Assembly (NCBI RefSeq): GCF_008630065.1
Contig: NZ_VWPL01000011.1
Location: 49,457-113,456, forward strand
Source of the DNA: Blastochloris sulfoviridis
GTDB taxonomy: Bacteria > Pseudomonadota > Alphaproteobacteria > Rhizobiales > Xanthobacteraceae
Length of the DNA stretch: 64,000 nucleotides
Direction of reading: 5' to 3'
Shown here piece by piece: positions 19,351 through 29,721 of the stretch. The stretch's first letter is position 1. Each line of letters begins with the position of its first letter. A program made the position numbers and the translations under genes. The notes below the pieces were generated by a model. The model had not been told where the DNA came from. It saw only the letters and a program-made list of their open reading frames with translations, and ran no database searches.

Positions 19351-20007
19351 TTACACCGGCGCCCGCTCGGCGAGCAGGCGGGCCAGCGAGGCCCGCAGCT
19401 CCGGAATGCCGGCGCCGGTGCGGCTGGAGGTGACGAGAATCTCCGGATACGCCGCCGGGTGCTTGGCCAGCGCCGCCGTCACCTTGGCGACGGTGTCGGC
19501 CAGCGCCGCCGTCTTGGTGTCGTCGGCCTTGGTCAGCACGATCTGGTAGGACACCGCGGCGCGGTCGAGCGTGTCCAGCACCGGGATGTCGGCGTCCTTC
19601 AGCCCATGGCGGGCGTCGATCATCACCAGCACGCGGGCGAGGTTCGCCCGTCCGCGCAGGAAATCGTGGATCAGCCCGGTCCAGGCCGCCACCTTCTCCT
19701 TGGCCACCGCGGCATAGCCGTAGCCCGGCATGTCGACCAGCGTCAGCGGGCCGCCGGCCGAGAAGAAGATCAGATCCTGCGTGCGCCCCGGCGTGTGCGA
19801 GGTGCGCGCCAGCGCGTTCTGCCCGACCAGCGCATTGATCAGGCTGGACTTGCCGACATTGGACCGGCCGGCGAAGGCGATCTCCAGCCCTGCCATGGCG
19901 GGCAGCGAGGCGAGCGAACTGGCGGCGGTGGCGAACGCCCAGGGCGCGGCGAACATCCGCCGGCCGGTCTCCATTTCGTCGGGCGCGAACGGCTGGGCGC
20001 TGGGCAT
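19351..20007 (-). CDS. engB: Ribosome biogenesis GTP-binding protein EngB (YsxC/YihA)
   Basis: Essential small GTPase for 50S assembly, 218 aa. G1 GRSNVGKSSLINAL, G2 region ARTSHTPGRTQ, G3 DMPGYGYA, G4 TKADD and a G5-like TSS are all visible in order. An N-terminal 45-residue extension before the GTPase domain is usual in rhizobia. ATG 20007 fits family length, although the frame is open to 20193 through repeat DNA. It is the last gene of the rpmH-rnpA-yidC-engB operon, separated from yidC by two intergenic repeats. Confidence 0.93.
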   Translation of the reverse strand: MPSAQPFAPDEMETGRRMFAAPWAFATAASSLASLPAMAGLEIAFAGRSNVGKSSLINALVGQNALARTSHTPGRTQDLIFFSAGGPLTLVDMPGYGYAAVAKEKVAAWTGLIHDFLRGRANLARVLVMIDARHGLKDADIPVLDTLDRAAVSYQIVLTKADDTKTAALADTVAKVTAALAKHPAAYPEILVTSSRTGAGIPELRASLARLLAERAPV

Positions 20008-20033
20008 GGCGGGTCTTCGGTACTCGGTTTCGG

Positions 20034-20080
20034 GAGAGCAGTCTGCGCAAAACCGATACCGGTCTTGCGAAAGAGAATGC
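20034..20080 (-). repeat. Family-B intergenic hairpin, copy (minus strand)
   Basis: On the minus strand it reads GCATTCTCTTTCGCAAGACC and ends TTTTGCGCAGACTGCTCTC. It matches the copies at 28758 and 41981, with a decayed outer stem. Confidence 0.6.
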
Positions 20081-20082
20081 GG

Positions 20083-20177
20083 CAATTCGGGTTTCCGGCA
20101 GATCCCTTCGGGATGCCGGAAACGGATTCGCCGAACCCCCCTTGTTCGATAACGGGATTTTCGTCGGCCGGAGCCGC
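20083..20177 (+). repeat. Family-A intergenic repeat, copy 2 (partial)
   Basis: GGTTTCCGGCAGATCCCTTC, GGATGCCGGAAACGG and CGCCGAACCCCCCTTGTTCG follow the family order; the last hairpin is truncated. It sits in the yidC-engB gap. Confidence 0.65.
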
Positions 20178-20262
20178 CGGCGAAGGGGGCCATTCAGCCG
20201 AAGTCCCGGCGCGGCGTGCGGCGCCGGCCGGGACCACGGGCAGGGGCAAACGCGGCGCCGCC

Positions 20263-22113
20263 TCAGCTCGACGCCGGCTTCTTCTTGTTCGGCTCCGGCT
20301 TCTTGACCGTCTTCTTGAGGTTGTCCCAGAGCTCGACCTTGACGCCATGCTTGCGCATGATGACGTACTGTTGGGTCACCGACAGGAAGTTGTTCCAGGT
20401 CCAGTAGATCACCAGCCCCGCCGGGAAGCTCGCCAGCATGAAGGTGAACAGAACCGGCATCCAGGCGAAGATCATCTGCTGGGTCGGGTCGGGCGGCGGC
20501 GGATTCATCTTCATCTGAACCCACATCGTCACGCCCATGATGATCGGCCACGCGCCGAGCATCAGGAAGGACGGCGGCGCCCAGGGAATCAGCCCGAACA
20601 GGTTGAAGATGGTGGTGGGATCGGGCGCGGCAAGGTCGTGGATCCAGCCATAGAACGGCGCGTGCCGCATCTCGATGGTGACGAACAGCACCTTGTAGAG
20701 CGCGAAGAACACCGGGATCTGGATCAGCACCGGCCAGCAGCCGGCCAGCGGATTGATCTTCTCCTTGCGGTAAAGCTCCAGCATCGCCTGCTGCAGCTTC
20801 ATCTTGTCGTCGCCGTAGCGCTCCTTGATGGCCACGAGCTGCGGCTGGATCGCCTTCATCTTGGCCAGCGAGGCATAGGACTTGTTGGCCAGCGGGAAGA
20901 AGATCAGCTTGATGAACACCGTGACGATGAGGATGGCGAGGCCGAAATTGCCGACCAGCTTGTAGAAGAAGTCCAGCGCATAAAACAGCGGCTTGGTGAT
21001 GAAGTAGAACCACCCCCAGTCGATCAGCAGCTCGAAGCGCTTGATGCCGAGATTGACCTCGTAGCCGTCGACGACCTGCACCTCCTTGGCGCCGGCGAAC
21101 AGCCGGCCGACCACCTCGGCGGTGGCGCCGGGCGCGACGGTGACGGCATCCGACAGGAAGTCGGTCTGGTAGGTCTTGAGCGCGCCGAGCTGGCCGGCCG
21201 AGAAGCGCGACTGGACCGGGCTCGCCTGATCCGGGATCAGGGTCGCCGCCCAGTACTTGTCGGTGATGCCGAGCCAGCCGCCGGTCGACTTCCAGGTCTT
21301 GGGGCCGTCGTCGGTAATGCCGGAATAGCCCACCTCCTGCAGGCCGGCGTCGCCGAACACGCCGATCAGGCCCTCGTGCAGGATGTAGAAGCCGGACACC
21401 GGCGGCGTGCCGTGCCGGGAGATCAGGCCGTAATTGTAGAGATTGACCGGCTCGCCGCCGCGGTTCTCGACCTGGTCCGTCACCGTGAACATGTAGCGGT
21501 CGTCGACCGCGATCGTGCGGCGGAAGACGAGGCCCTTGCCATTGTCCCAGGTGAGCACCAGCGGCTGGGCCTCGCTCAGCGGCCCCGACGTCTTGGGCGT
21601 CCATTCCGTCGTCGGCCCCGGCAGCGGGATCGCGCCGTTCGCCGGGCCGACCCAGCCGAACTCGGCATAGAACGGGTGCTCGGAGCCCGACGGCGACAGC
21701 AGCACGATGTTCGGGCTCTTGCGGTCGACCGTCTCGTGAAAATTGAGCAGCGACAGGTCGTCGATGCGTCCGCCGCGCAGATTGACCGATCCCCGCAGGC
21801 GGCCGGTCTCGATGGCGACGCGCGGGCTCGCGGCGAGGGCCGCGGCGCGGTCGACCGCCGGGCTGGCGGTGGTGGCCGGCGGCGTGGCGCCCGCGGCGGG
21901 CGCCGGCGGCTGGCCGGGCTGGGCGGCCGGCTGCGGCGCGCCTTGGGGGGCGCCTGGAGCGGCCGGTGCGGGCTGGGTCTGGCTGGTCTGGGCCTGCTGG
22001 GCGGCCTGGCGCTGCTTGTCCGCCTGCGGCACGCCGACAAAGTACTGCCACACCAGCAGCACGATGAGCGACAGGCCGATGGCCAGGCCCAAATTCTTGT
22101 TGTCATCGCTCAT
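20263..22113 (-). CDS. yidC: Membrane protein insertase YidC
   Basis: Inner-membrane insertase for Sec-dependent and Sec-independent proteins, 616 aa. It has an N-terminal anchor ([20 protein letters not shown]), an Ala/Pro/Gln-rich linker, a large periplasmic beta domain (residues 75-370) and the five-helix core ([39 protein letters not shown]; later [24 protein letters not shown]). The Lys-rich tail is the ribosome contact. ATG 22113 is chosen with GGAG 9 bases upstream; it overlaps the rnpA stop by 11 bases. The small yidD gene usual between rnpA and yidC is absent. Confidence 0.96.
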   Translation of the reverse strand: MSDDNKNLGLAIGLSLIVLLVWQYFVGVPQADKQRQAAQQAQTSQTQPAPAAPGAPQGAPQPAAQPGQPPAPAAGATPPATTASPAVDRAAALAASPRVAIETGRLRGSVNLRGGRIDDLSLLNFHETVDRKSPNIVLLSPSGSEHPFYAEFGWVGPANGAIPLPGPTTEWTPKTSGPLSEAQPLVLTWDNGKGLVFRRTIAVDDRYMFTVTDQVENRGGEPVNLYNYGLISRHGTPPVSGFYILHEGLIGVFGDAGLQEVGYSGITDDGPKTWKSTGGWLGITDKYWAATLIPDQASPVQSRFSAGQLGALKTYQTDFLSDAVTVAPGATAEVVGRLFAGAKEVQVVDGYEVNLGIKRFELLIDWGWFYFITKPLFYALDFFYKLVGNFGLAILIVTVFIKLIFFPLANKSYASLAKMKAIQPQLVAIKERYGDDKMKLQQAMLELYRKEKINPLAGCWPVLIQIPVFFALYKVLFVTIEMRHAPFYGWIHDLAAPDPTTIFNLFGLIPWAPPSFLMLGAWPIIMGVTMWVQMKMNPPPPDPTQQMIFAWMPVLFTFMLASFPAGLVIYWTWNNFLSVTQQYVIMRKHGVKVELWDNLKKTVKKPEPNKKKPASS

Positions 22114-22501
22114 CGCGATCATCTCCGGTACGCGCCGGCGCCGCCCGGCCGGATCGACCGCGGCGGTCTGCGGCGTGGACGCGGCTGAGCGTCCGCGAAA
22201 ACTCTCGGGCAAGCTCCGCGAAGGGAGCGTTGATGGCGTCGCGCCGAGCCACGACGACATAATCGAAGCCCGGGCGGGCGGCGGCGCCCTCCTGGCGCAC
22301 GATCGCGCGCAGGCGGCGACGGACGCGGTTCCGCTCGACGGCGGTTCCGACCTTCTTGGTAATTGTCAGGCCGAACCGCGGACCGGCGTCATCGCCGCGG
22401 TCGCGGCTCTGTAGCACAAAGGCGCCGGCATGGGCACGCGCGCCGCGCTGGGCGGCGATAAAATCGGCGCGTTTCCGCAGGCGGTCCGTCGCTGTCGACA
22501 T
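22103..22501 (-). CDS. rnpA: Ribonuclease P protein component
   Basis: Protein subunit of RNase P that matures tRNA 5' ends, 132 aa. The family core is clear: [18 protein letters not shown], then [27 protein letters not shown] with the RNR signature, and [14 protein letters not shown] 22501 fits the family; an in-frame ATG at 22513 would add four residues. It lies 65 bases after rpmH and overlaps yidC. Confidence 0.93.
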   Translation of the reverse strand: MSTATDRLRKRADFIAAQRGARAHAGAFVLQSRDRGDDAGPRFGLTITKKVGTAVERNRVRRRLRAIVRQEGAAARPGFDYVVVARRDAINAPFAELAREFSRTLSRVHAADRRGRSGRAAPARTGDDRDER

Positions 22502-22579
22502 GTGGCCCGTCATACGCGGCCCGTCACGCTTGGCCAGATGCAGGCGAGGCCGGGAACACGCCCCGGCCTCCCGCCCCGC

Positions 22580-22714
22580 TCAGGCCGACAGGCGCTTGCG
22601 GCCCTGCGCCCGGCGCGCCGCAATCACCTTGCGGCCGCCCTTGGTTGCCATGCGCGCGCGAAAGCCGTGGCGGCGCTTGCGCACCAGCTTGCTCGGTTGA
22701 TAGGTCCGCTTCAC
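22580..22714 (-). CDS. rpmH: 50S ribosomal protein L34
   Basis: 44 aa, the family length, starting at GTG 22714 with GGAG 7 bases before. The translation begins [18 protein letters not shown], continues [16 protein letters not shown] and ends [11 protein letters not shown], the canonical L34 sequence. First gene of the leftward rpmH-rnpA-yidC-engB operon. Confidence 0.96.
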   Translation of the reverse strand: MKRTYQPSKLVRKRRHGFRARMATKGGRKVIAARRAQGRKRLSA

Positions 22715-22972
22715 GATCGATCTCCGGAAGTTGCGGCGAGAGCCCTCTGCGATCGCATCGAATCGGGCCCTGGATCCTCGGTCAGTCGCGCCCCCGTTGG
22801 CTGGCCCCGTGGCGGCCGCTGCGGAAGACGCTGCAAATCCTTGAGTTTGTCGCGTCTTCCGGCGCCGGGCTGGACCCCAGCCTTCGCCGAAAACGCTCCG
22901 CCCCCGGGAACCGCTGCTGGCAGGCCAACCGATACCGGCCCGTCAAGCCGTCCCGGCTGCGAGTTGGCGGCG

Positions 22973-23002
22973 CTTATACTGGCGCCCCGCCTGCGAAGTC
23001 AA
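22973..23002 (-). promoter_or_regulatory. rpmH: Promoter of the rpmH operon
   Basis: On the minus strand TTGACT (23002-22997) and TATAAG (22978-22973) are 18 bases apart, a close match to a housekeeping promoter. It would give a leader of about 255 bases before rpmH. The remaining leader (22715-22972) shows no gene. Confidence 0.65.
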
Positions 23003-23059
23003 TTGAAGCCGGCCGAGGCCCGGCCGGCTCCGGCGGCGCCGAAGCGCACAGGTGGGTGT

Positions 23060-23467
23060 TCAGCGCTCCTCGTCGTCCTCGACATCGCCGATGACGTCGG
23101 AGAGATCGTCGTCCCCCTCCTCCTCCTCTTCGAGGAAGGTCTCGTCATCGTCGTCGAGGGTCTCGTCCTCGATCTCGATGTCCTCCTCGGAGGTCACGGT
23201 CTTGCCCGCATCCTCCTCGGCCTCCTCGAGCGGCACGATTTCGACGTCGCTCGCCTCCTCGGTCTCGGGTTCCTCTTCCGAAGCCGGCGCAACGGCAGCA
23301 CGCGCCGCCACGCCGCGCGCGCTCAGCCGGCCCGCAACGGGATCGAACATGCTGCGGGGATAACTCTCGCCGGTATAAGGCGAAACGATCGGGTCCTTGT
23401 TCAAGTCGTAGAACTTGCGCCCCGTGACAGGGCAGACCCGCTTGGTGCCGAGTTCGTCTTTGGCCAC
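23060..23467 (-). CDS. TIGR02300 family protein (FYDLN acid domain)
   Basis: A 135-aa protein. Its N-terminal 50 residues hold the signature [29 protein letters not shown], and the rest is a long run dominated by Glu and Asp, as the family name implies. It is found next to aroA throughout Hyphomicrobiales; function unknown. The Cys-containing N-terminal motif resembles a zinc-ribbon half, but only one Cys is present. Confidence 0.9.
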   Translation of the reverse strand: MAKDELGTKRVCPVTGRKFYDLNKDPIVSPYTGESYPRSMFDPVAGRLSARGVAARAAVAPASEEEPETEEASDVEIVPLEEAEEDAGKTVTSEEDIEIEDETLDDDDETFLEEEEEGDDDLSDVIGDVEDDEER

Positions 23468-23621
23468 CGCGGACGTTCCTTCGAATAAATGTCTTCGGAG
23501 AAACGATGCGGTTAGCGGCGCCGGGCGCCCCCGTCAATACCCTCCCGTGCCCCGGTTGACGGTCCCGGCCGGCCATGTCACAGCCCGCGGCCGAACGAGG
23601 CAGGCCACGAGCCCACATAGC

Positions 23622-24977
23622 ATGACACCAGACACCGGCTCCCACGCCGCCACCCGACCCGTCACGGCGCGCCGCTCCGGCCCGCTGCGCGGCCAGATTC
23701 GCGCGCCCGGCGACAAGTCGGTGTCGCACCGGGCGCTGATCTTCGGGCTGCTCGCCTGCGGCACCACCGAGATCGCGGGCCTGCTGGAAGGCGCCGACGT
23801 CTTGGCCACCGCGCGAGCCTGCGCCGCGCTCGGCGCCAAGGTCGACCGGCTGGGCGAAGGCCGCTGGCGGGTCAAGGGGGTCGGCGTCGGCGCCCTGCTC
23901 GCGCCCACCGAGACCCTCGACTTCGGCAATTCCGGCACCGGCGCCCGGCTGATGATGGGCGTGGTCGCCGGCCATCCCGTCACCGCGCGGTTCGACGGCG
24001 ACGCGTCCTTGCGCAAGCGGCCGATGAAGCGGGTGCTCGATCCGCTCGCCCTGGTCGGCGCCCGCGTCGTCGAATCCGCCGAGGGCGGCCGCCTGCCGCT
24101 GGTGCTCGCAGGCGCGCGCGAGCCGCTGCCGGTGACCTATGAGACCCCGGTGCCGTCGGCGCAGGTGAAGTCCGCGGTGCTCCTGGCCGGCCTCGCCGCG
24201 CCGGGCGAGACCGTCGTGATCGAGCGCGAGGCGACGCGCGACCACACCGAAGCCATGCTGGCCTATTTCGGCGCCGACGTCCGCGTGGTGCCGGAAGGCG
24301 CCCACGGCCGGCGCATCACGCTGGCGGGACGGCCGGAATTGCGCCCCGCCCCGGTGAGGGTGCCCTCCGACCCCTCCTCCGCCGCCTTCCCGCTGGTGGC
24401 GGCGCTGCTTCTCAAAGGCTCCAAGCTGGCGATCGACGGCGTGATGGCCAATCCGCTGCGCAACGGGCTCATCGTCACCCTGCGCGAGATGGGCGCCCGC
24501 ATCGAGGTGCTGGATGCGCGGCGCGAGGGCGGCGAGACCGTCGAGGATCTGGTCGTTCAGTTCTCGGAGCTGACCGGCGTCGAGGTGCCGGCCGCGCGCG
24601 CGCCGTCGATGATCGACGAATACCCGATCCTCGCCGTCGCCGCCGCCAATGCCCGCGGCGTCACCCGCATGCGCGGTCTCTCGGAACTCAAGGTCAAGGA
24701 GAGCGACCGGCTGGCCGCGGTTGCCGCCATGCTGCGCGCGGCGGGCGTCGACGCCCAGATCGAGGGCGATGATCTCATCGTCGAGGGCAAGGGCCCTGGC
24801 GGGGTGGCGGGCGGCGGCACCGTCGTCACCCACATGGACCACCGAATCGCCATGAGCGGGCTTGTGCTGGGGCTGGCCGCCGAGGCCGGCATGACGGTGG
24901 ACGACGCATCTTTCATCGCCACCTCCTTCCCCGACTTCCTGCCCATGATGGCGGGACTCGGCGCGGAGATCGGCTGA
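23622..24977 (+). CDS. aroA: 3-phosphoshikimate 1-carboxyvinyltransferase (EPSP synthase), class II type
   Basis: Sixth step of the shikimate pathway, joining shikimate-3-phosphate and PEP; 451 aa. Similarity to the Agrobacterium CP4-type enzyme is strong: [60 protein letters not shown] and [14 protein letters not shown]. At the loop that governs glyphosate contact it reads GNSGTGAR, so the residue that is Ala in CP4 is Gly here. The stop overlaps the cmk start (TGATG). Confidence 0.95.
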   Translation: MTPDTGSHAATRPVTARRSGPLRGQIRAPGDKSVSHRALIFGLLACGTTEIAGLLEGADVLATARACAALGAKVDRLGEGRWRVKGVGVGALLAPTETLDFGNSGTGARLMMGVVAGHPVTARFDGDASLRKRPMKRVLDPLALVGARVVESAEGGRLPLVLAGAREPLPVTYETPVPSAQVKSAVLLAGLAAPGETVVIEREATRDHTEAMLAYFGADVRVVPEGAHGRRITLAGRPELRPAPVRVPSDPSSAAFPLVAALLLKGSKLAIDGVMANPLRNGLIVTLREMGARIEVLDARREGGETVEDLVVQFSELTGVEVPAARAPSMIDEYPILAVAAANARGVTRMRGLSELKVKESDRLAAVAAMLRAAGVDAQIEGDDLIVEGKGPGGVAGGGTVVTHMDHRIAMSGLVLGLAAEAGMTVDDASFIATSFPDFLPMMAGLGAEIG

Positions 24978-25606
24978 TGGCCGCCACCCTGATCATCGCC
25001 CTCGACGGCCCGGCCGCCTCCGGCAAGGGCACGCTCGCCAAGAAGATCGCCGGTCAGTTCGGCCTGCCGCATCTCGACACCGGCCTGCTCTACCGCGCCG
25101 TCGCCCGCGGCGTGCTCGACCGCGGCGCCGACCCCGGCGACACGGCGGCCGCGGCGGCGGTGGCCGCAGCGCTCGATGTCGCCGCCCTCGACGAGGACCG
25201 GCTGCGCGGCGCCGAGATGGGCGAGGCGGCGAGCCGGGTGGCGGCCATTCCGGCGGTGCGGGCGGCGCTGTTCGACCTGCAGCGCGCCTTCGCCGCCCGG
25301 CCGGGCGGGGCGGTGCTCGACGGGCGCGACATCGGCACGGTGATCTGCCCCGACGCCACGGTGAAGATCTTCGTCACCGCCACGCCCGAGGTGCGGGCCG
25401 AGCGGCGCTACAGGGAGCTTCAGGGCCGCGGCGAGAGCATCGCGTTCGCCGACGTCCTGGCCGACATCCGCCGGCGCGACGCGCGCGATTCCAGCCGCAC
25501 CGCCGCGCCGCTGGCGGCGGCGGCCGATGCGCACTTGCTCGATACCACCACTTTGGATATAGACGCGGCGTTCCAGACGGCCCTCGGCATCATCGGTCGC
25601 AGGTAG
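24977..25606 (+). CDS. cmk: (d)CMP kinase
   Basis: Phosphorylates CMP and dCMP, 209 aa. P-loop [15 protein letters not shown] at residues 11-25, then [27 protein letters not shown] and RRDARDSSR in the lid region. It overlaps aroA by one base; the order aroA-cmk-rpsA is standard in proteobacteria. Confidence 0.95.
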   Translation: MAATLIIALDGPAASGKGTLAKKIAGQFGLPHLDTGLLYRAVARGVLDRGADPGDTAAAAAVAAALDVAALDEDRLRGAEMGEAASRVAAIPAVRAALFDLQRAFAARPGGAVLDGRDIGTVICPDATVKIFVTATPEVRAERRYRELQGRGESIAFADVLADIRRRDARDSSRTAAPLAAAADAHLLDTTTLDIDAAFQTALGIIGRR

Positions 25607-25828
25607 CGCGGACGGCGCGGTTCAAGTCCACCGTCGGCCCGGCTTCCTCCGCTCCTGCCACGGCCATCGCGAACAGAACCCTGTCCCGATCGACGTGGTT
25701 CACGCGCCGGCCCGCCGGGAGTCTCCGGCGGCTCGTCCGATCCGCATCATGCGGCGGGCGCGCGTCGAACGGGGCGAACCGCAACACGTGACGCCGGCGC
25801 CGCCCATCCAACCAATTCAGGACACTGC

Positions 25829-27529
25829 ATGACCGCTGTCGCCGCTCCGACCAAGGAGGACTTCGCCGCACTTCTCGAAGAGAGCCTTGCCCATACCGAA
25901 CTCAACGAGGGAACGGTCGTCAAGGGCATCGTCGTCGGGATCGAAAAGGATCTCGCCATCATCGACGTCGGGCTCAAGACGGAAGGCCGCGTGCCGCTGC
26001 GCGAATTCGCCGGCCCCGGCCGCGAGGCGGCGCTCAAGATCGGCGACACTGTCGAAGTCTATCTCGACCGGGTCGAGAACGCGCTCGGCGAAGCGGTGAT
26101 CTCGCGCGACAAGGCGCGCCGCGAGGAAAGCTGGGGCAAGCTGGAGAAGGCGTTCCAGAACAACCAGCACGTCTCCGGCGTGATCTTCTCCACGGTGAAG
26201 GGCGGCTACACGGTCGACCTCGACGGCGCGGTGGCCTTCCTGCCCCGCAGCCAGGTCGACATCCGCCCGGTGCGCGACGTCGGCCCGCTGATGCACCAGC
26301 CGCAGCCCTTCCAGATTCTCAAGATGGACCGCCGGCGCGGCAATATCGTGGTCTCCCGCCGCACCGTGCTGGAAGAGACCCGTGCCGGCCAGCGCCAGGA
26401 ACTGGTGGCCTCGCTCGAAGAGGGCCAGGTGATCGACGGCGTGGTGAAGAACATCACCGATTACGGCGCGTTCGTCGACCTTGGCGGCATCGACGGCCTG
26501 CTGCACGTCACCGACATTGCCTGGCGGCGCGTCAACCACCCGTCCGAGGTGCTGAACATCGGCCAGCAGGTCAAGGTCAAGATCATCAAGATCAACCACG
26601 AGACCCACCGCATCTCGCTCGGCATGAAGCAGCTTCTCGCCGACCCGTGGGAAGGCATCGAGCGGCGCTATCCCGAAGCCACCCGCTTCAAGGGCCGGGT
26701 GACCAACATCACCGACTACGGCGCGTTCGTGGAGCTGGAGCCGGGCATCGAGGGCCTGATCCACGTCTCCGAGATGAGCTGGACCAAGAAAAACGTCCAC
26801 CCCGGCAAGATCGTCTCCACCTCGCAGGAGGTGGAGGTGGCGATCCTCGAGGTCGACCCTGTCAAGCGCCGCATCTCACTCGGCCTCAAGCAGACCCTGC
26901 GCAACCCCTGGGAAGTGTTCGCCGAGAAGCACCCGCCCGGCACCGCGGTCGAGGGCGAGGTCAAGAACAAGACCGAGTTCGGCCTGTTCCTCGGCCTCGA
27001 CGGCGAGGTCGACGGCATGGTCCACCTGTCGGATCTCGACTGGAACCGGCCCGGCGAGCAGGTGATCGAGGAGTTCAAGAAGGGCGACATGGTGCAGGCG
27101 GTCGTTCTCGACGTCGATGTCGACAAGGAGCGCATCTCGCTCGGCATCAAGCAGCTCCAGGGCGACCCCTTCACCACCTCCGGCGAGGTGCGCAAGGGCT
27201 CGGTCGTCACCTGCGAGGTGATCGAGGTGAAGGAAGCCGGCCTTGAGGTGAAGATCGCAGGATCCGACCTCACCGCCTTCATCAAGCGCGCCGAACTCGC
27301 CCGCGACCGCGCCGACCAGCGCCCCGAGCGCTTCGCGGTCGGCGACAAGTTCGACGCCCGCGTCACCCTGATCGACCGCCGTGCCCGCAAGGTCACCGTC
27401 TCCATCAAGGCGCTGGAAATCGCCGAGGAGAAGGAGGCCGTGGCGCAGTACGGCTCGCAGGACGCCGGCGCCTCGCTCGGCGACATCCTGGGCGCCGCCC
27501 TCAAGGAGCGCGAGAAGCAGCGCCGCTGA
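25829..27529 (+). CDS. rpsA: 30S ribosomal protein S1
   Basis: mRNA-binding ribosomal protein, 566 aa, with six S1 repeats. The repeats are visible as [94 protein letters not shown] and a final weaker one ([19 protein letters not shown]). The 220-base space after cmk shows no gene and presumably holds the rpsA promoter and leader. Confidence 0.97.
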   Translation: MTAVAAPTKEDFAALLEESLAHTELNEGTVVKGIVVGIEKDLAIIDVGLKTEGRVPLREFAGPGREAALKIGDTVEVYLDRVENALGEAVISRDKARREESWGKLEKAFQNNQHVSGVIFSTVKGGYTVDLDGAVAFLPRSQVDIRPVRDVGPLMHQPQPFQILKMDRRRGNIVVSRRTVLEETRAGQRQELVASLEEGQVIDGVVKNITDYGAFVDLGGIDGLLHVTDIAWRRVNHPSEVLNIGQQVKVKIIKINHETHRISLGMKQLLADPWEGIERRYPEATRFKGRVTNITDYGAFVELEPGIEGLIHVSEMSWTKKNVHPGKIVSTSQEVEVAILEVDPVKRRISLGLKQTLRNPWEVFAEKHPPGTAVEGEVKNKTEFGLFLGLDGEVDGMVHLSDLDWNRPGEQVIEEFKKGDMVQAVVLDVDVDKERISLGIKQLQGDPFTTSGEVRKGSVVTCEVIEVKEAGLEVKIAGSDLTAFIKRAELARDRADQRPERFAVGDKFDARVTLIDRRARKVTVSIKALEIAEEKEAVAQYGSQDAGASLGDILGAALKEREKQRR

Positions 27530-27555
27530 GGCCGCCTCGCCACGACACGCTGATC

Positions 27556-27589
27556 AGCCCCGGCGGGCCTCCCGCCGGGGCTTTTCGTT
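27556..27589 (+). terminator. Rho-independent terminator of rpsA
   Basis: AGCCCCGGCGGG and CCCGCCGGGGCT form a perfect 12-bp stem around CCT, followed by TTTTCGTTG. Confidence 0.9.
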
Positions 27590-27741
27590 GCGCCGAGCCC
27601 GGCCCACGGGCGAGGCGCGCGGTTTCCAGTGCGGCAAGGGGTGAACGATCCGCGCCGCCGTACTATATGTGCGCTTATCAATGTCCCGCGCGCCGCTTGG
27701 GCGGCCGGGGCCGTCCCTGACCGCCGCTTCGGGAATACCGC

Positions 27742-28713
27742 ATGTCGCTTGATGCCGATCTCATTGTCGAACGCCGGCGCCTGCGCCGCGCGCTGACGAA
27801 ATGGCGCGTCGCCGCCGTGCTGGCGGCCGCCGCCGCCATCGGCGCCCTCGTCGTCGGGCTCGACGGGCCCGGATTCGTCGAGAAGCGCCAAGCCCACATC
27901 GCCCGCATCCCGATCACCGGCCTCATCCGCGCCGACCGTGAACGCCTCAAGATGATCGAGGAGGTCGCCAAGTCGGGCGCCAAGGCGGTGATCGTGGCGA
28001 TCGACAGCCCCGGCGGCACGGTGACCGGCTCCGACAGCCTGCACACCGCCATCCGCCGGCTGGCCGAGAAGCGGCCGGTGGTGGCGCTGGTCGAGGGCAT
28101 GGCGGCCTCCGGCGCCTATGCCGCGGCGCTGGGCGCCGACGAGATCATCGCCGGCCGCAACAGCATCGTCGGCTCGGTTGGGGTGATCGTACAGTTCCCC
28201 AATGTCAGCGGGCTGCTCGACTCGGTCGGCGTCAAGGTCGAGGAGGTGAAGTCGACTCCGCTCAAGGCGGCGCCGTCCGCCTTCGTGCCGACCTCGCCCG
28301 AGGCGCGCCAGGCGCTGCAGTCGGTGGTCGACGACAGCTACGCCTGGTTCAAGGATCTGGTGAAGACGCGGCGCAGCCTCGATGATTCGCTGGCCCAGAC
28401 GGTGTCGAGCGGCCGGGTGTGGACCGGCGCGCAGGCGCTGGAGCTGAAGCTGGTCGACCGGCTGGGCGACCAGGAGGCCGCCGTGGCTTGGCTCGCCGAG
28501 ACCCACGGGATTGACAAGACCCTGCCGGTGCGCGACTGGCAGGCGAGCCGGTCGGCGACCGACGAGATCCGGCTGTCGACCCGCGTCCTCGCCTGGCTGG
28601 CGGAGGCCGCCGGGTGGCCGGTCTTGGCGCAAAACCTGCGGACGGAGGCGTCTGCGCTCTCCACCACGCTTGACGGTGTTCTGGCGGTTTGGCACCCTCC
28701 TGCCGGTCAGTGA
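27742..28713 (+). CDS. sppA: Signal peptide peptidase SppA (S49 family)
   Basis: Membrane-bound serine protease that degrades released signal peptides, 323 aa. An N-terminal anchor (VAAVLAAAAAIGALVVG) precedes the ClpP-like domain. SPGGTVTGSDSL, the nucleophile region EGMAASGAYAAALGADEI with the catalytic Ser, GSVGVI and the general-base Lys region STPLKAAPS are all present. It is a single-domain form of about half the length of E. coli SppA, typical of the order. Confidence 0.92.
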   Translation: MSLDADLIVERRRLRRALTKWRVAAVLAAAAAIGALVVGLDGPGFVEKRQAHIARIPITGLIRADRERLKMIEEVAKSGAKAVIVAIDSPGGTVTGSDSLHTAIRRLAEKRPVVALVEGMAASGAYAAALGADEIIAGRNSIVGSVGVIVQFPNVSGLLDSVGVKVEEVKSTPLKAAPSAFVPTSPEARQALQSVVDDSYAWFKDLVKTRRSLDDSLAQTVSSGRVWTGAQALELKLVDRLGDQEAAVAWLAETHGIDKTLPVRDWQASRSATDEIRLSTRVLAWLAEAAGWPVLAQNLRTEASALSTTLDGVLAVWHPPAGQ

Positions 28714-28737
28714 GGGTTGAAATCCACCACGCACTTT

Positions 28738-28755
28738 CGGACGCTCGAGCGTCCG
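28738..28755. other. 18-base perfect palindrome after sppA
   Basis: CGGACGCTCGAGCGTCCG reads the same on both strands. It lies 25 bases after the sppA stop and could form a hairpin in RNA; no T-run follows. Confidence 0.5.
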
Positions 28756-28757
28756 CC

Positions 28758-28850
28758 GATCTGATTGAACCGGGCGGCCGCTCTAAGGTATTGAGTTGTC
28801 GCATTCTCTTTCGCAAAACCGGTTCCCACTTTTGCGGAGAATGCTCTAGC
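28758..28850 (+). repeat. Family-B intergenic hairpin, copy 1
   Basis: The core at 28801-28844 has an outer stem GCATTCTC/GAGAATGC and inner stem GCAAAA/TTTTGC around an ACCGGT-type loop. It lies directly before ihfB. The copy at 41981 differs by paired changes in both stems. Confidence 0.75.
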
Positions 28851-28860
28851 GGCGGGCCTC

Positions 28861-29142
28861 ATGATCAAATCCGAACTCGTTCAGAAGATTGCCGAAACCA
28901 ATCCCCACCTCTACCAGCGCGATGTTGAGACCATCGTGAACGCGATTCTCGACGAGGTCACCGCCGCCCTGGCGCGCGGCGACCGGGTGGAGCTCAGGGG
29001 GTTCGGCGCATTCTCGGTGAAGGCCCGGCCGGCGCGGGTCGGCCGCAATCCCAGGACCGGCGAGCATGTGCCGGTCAATGAGAAGTACGTGCCGTTCTTC
29101 AAGACCGGCAAAGAGATGCGCGACCGGCTGAACGCCGACTGA
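28861..29142 (+). CDS. ihfB: Integration host factor subunit beta
   Basis: DNA-bending protein, 93 aa. The HU/IHF fold is plain: [40 protein letters not shown] and the arm [32 protein letters not shown]-beta rather than HU is favoured by the LYQRDVE segment and by the position after sppA and before lapA. Confidence 0.93.
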   Translation: MIKSELVQKIAETNPHLYQRDVETIVNAILDEVTAALARGDRVELRGFGAFSVKARPARVGRNPRTGEHVPVNEKYVPFFKTGKEMRDRLNAD

Positions 29143-29164
29143 CCGACGCCGAAGGAGGATCGCG

Positions 29165-29533
29165 GTGCTCAGGAAGCTGCTGTTTCTGGTTCTCGGCCTG
29201 CCGCTCGGGATCGTGCTGGTGGTGCTGTCGGTGGCGAACCGTGCGCCGGTGACGCTGGTTCTCGACCCCTTCACCGGCGACGCGGCGACGGCGGCCTACA
29301 CCGTCTCGGTGCCGCTCTATCTGCTGATCCTCGGCACGCTGACCCTGGGCGTCATCCTCGGCGGCGTCACGAGCTGGCTGACCACCGGCCGCTGGCATCG
29401 CACGGCCAAGCGGGCGCGCGCCCATATCCACCAGCTCCAGGCCGAGATCGAGCGGCTGCGCGGCGGCGGCGCATCGGCGCCCCCCGCCGAGGCCGTGCCG
29501 GCCCTGCCGCGGCCGCGCCGCAACGCCACCTGA
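29165..29533 (+). CDS. LapA family (DUF1049) membrane protein
   Basis: A 122-aa protein with two membrane helices (LFLVLGLPLGIVLVVLSVANR and LLILGTLTLGVILGGVTSWL) and a cytoplasmic coiled-coil-like tail (IHQLQAEIERLR). NRAPVTLVLDPF between the helices is the LapA/DUF1049 signature. Function in lipopolysaccharide assembly is suggested for E. coli LapA. It starts at GTG 29165 after GGAGG. Its place between ihfB and trpF is standard; here a toxin-antitoxin-like pair follows instead. Confidence 0.85.
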   Translation: MLRKLLFLVLGLPLGIVLVVLSVANRAPVTLVLDPFTGDAATAAYTVSVPLYLLILGTLTLGVILGGVTSWLTTGRWHRTAKRARAHIHQLQAEIERLRGGGASAPPAEAVPALPRPRRNAT

Positions 29534-29721
29534 TCGGCACGTCGCAGATCGCGACCGACGCGCCCTCCTGCGCCGGCGGAGCGAAGCGGAACCCGCAAAC
29601 GGGCCGCGGGTGACCGTGCGGTTTTGGGGTAGAATGCCGGCCGCAAAGCGTGGCTCTCGCAGAGCAGGTGCCTGCAAGGCGCGGCGCTCGATCAGGGGCG
29701 GGGTGGTTGGCGGAGGGCTGC

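Noticed and set aside
23622..24977. AroA as a glyphosate-tolerant CP4-identical enzyme
   Set aside because: The decisive Ala is Gly here, so tolerance should not be assumed.
25607..25640. GGTTCAAGTCC near the end of cmk, resembling a tRNA T-loop
   Set aside because: No acceptor stem, anticodon arm or D-arm can be folded around it.
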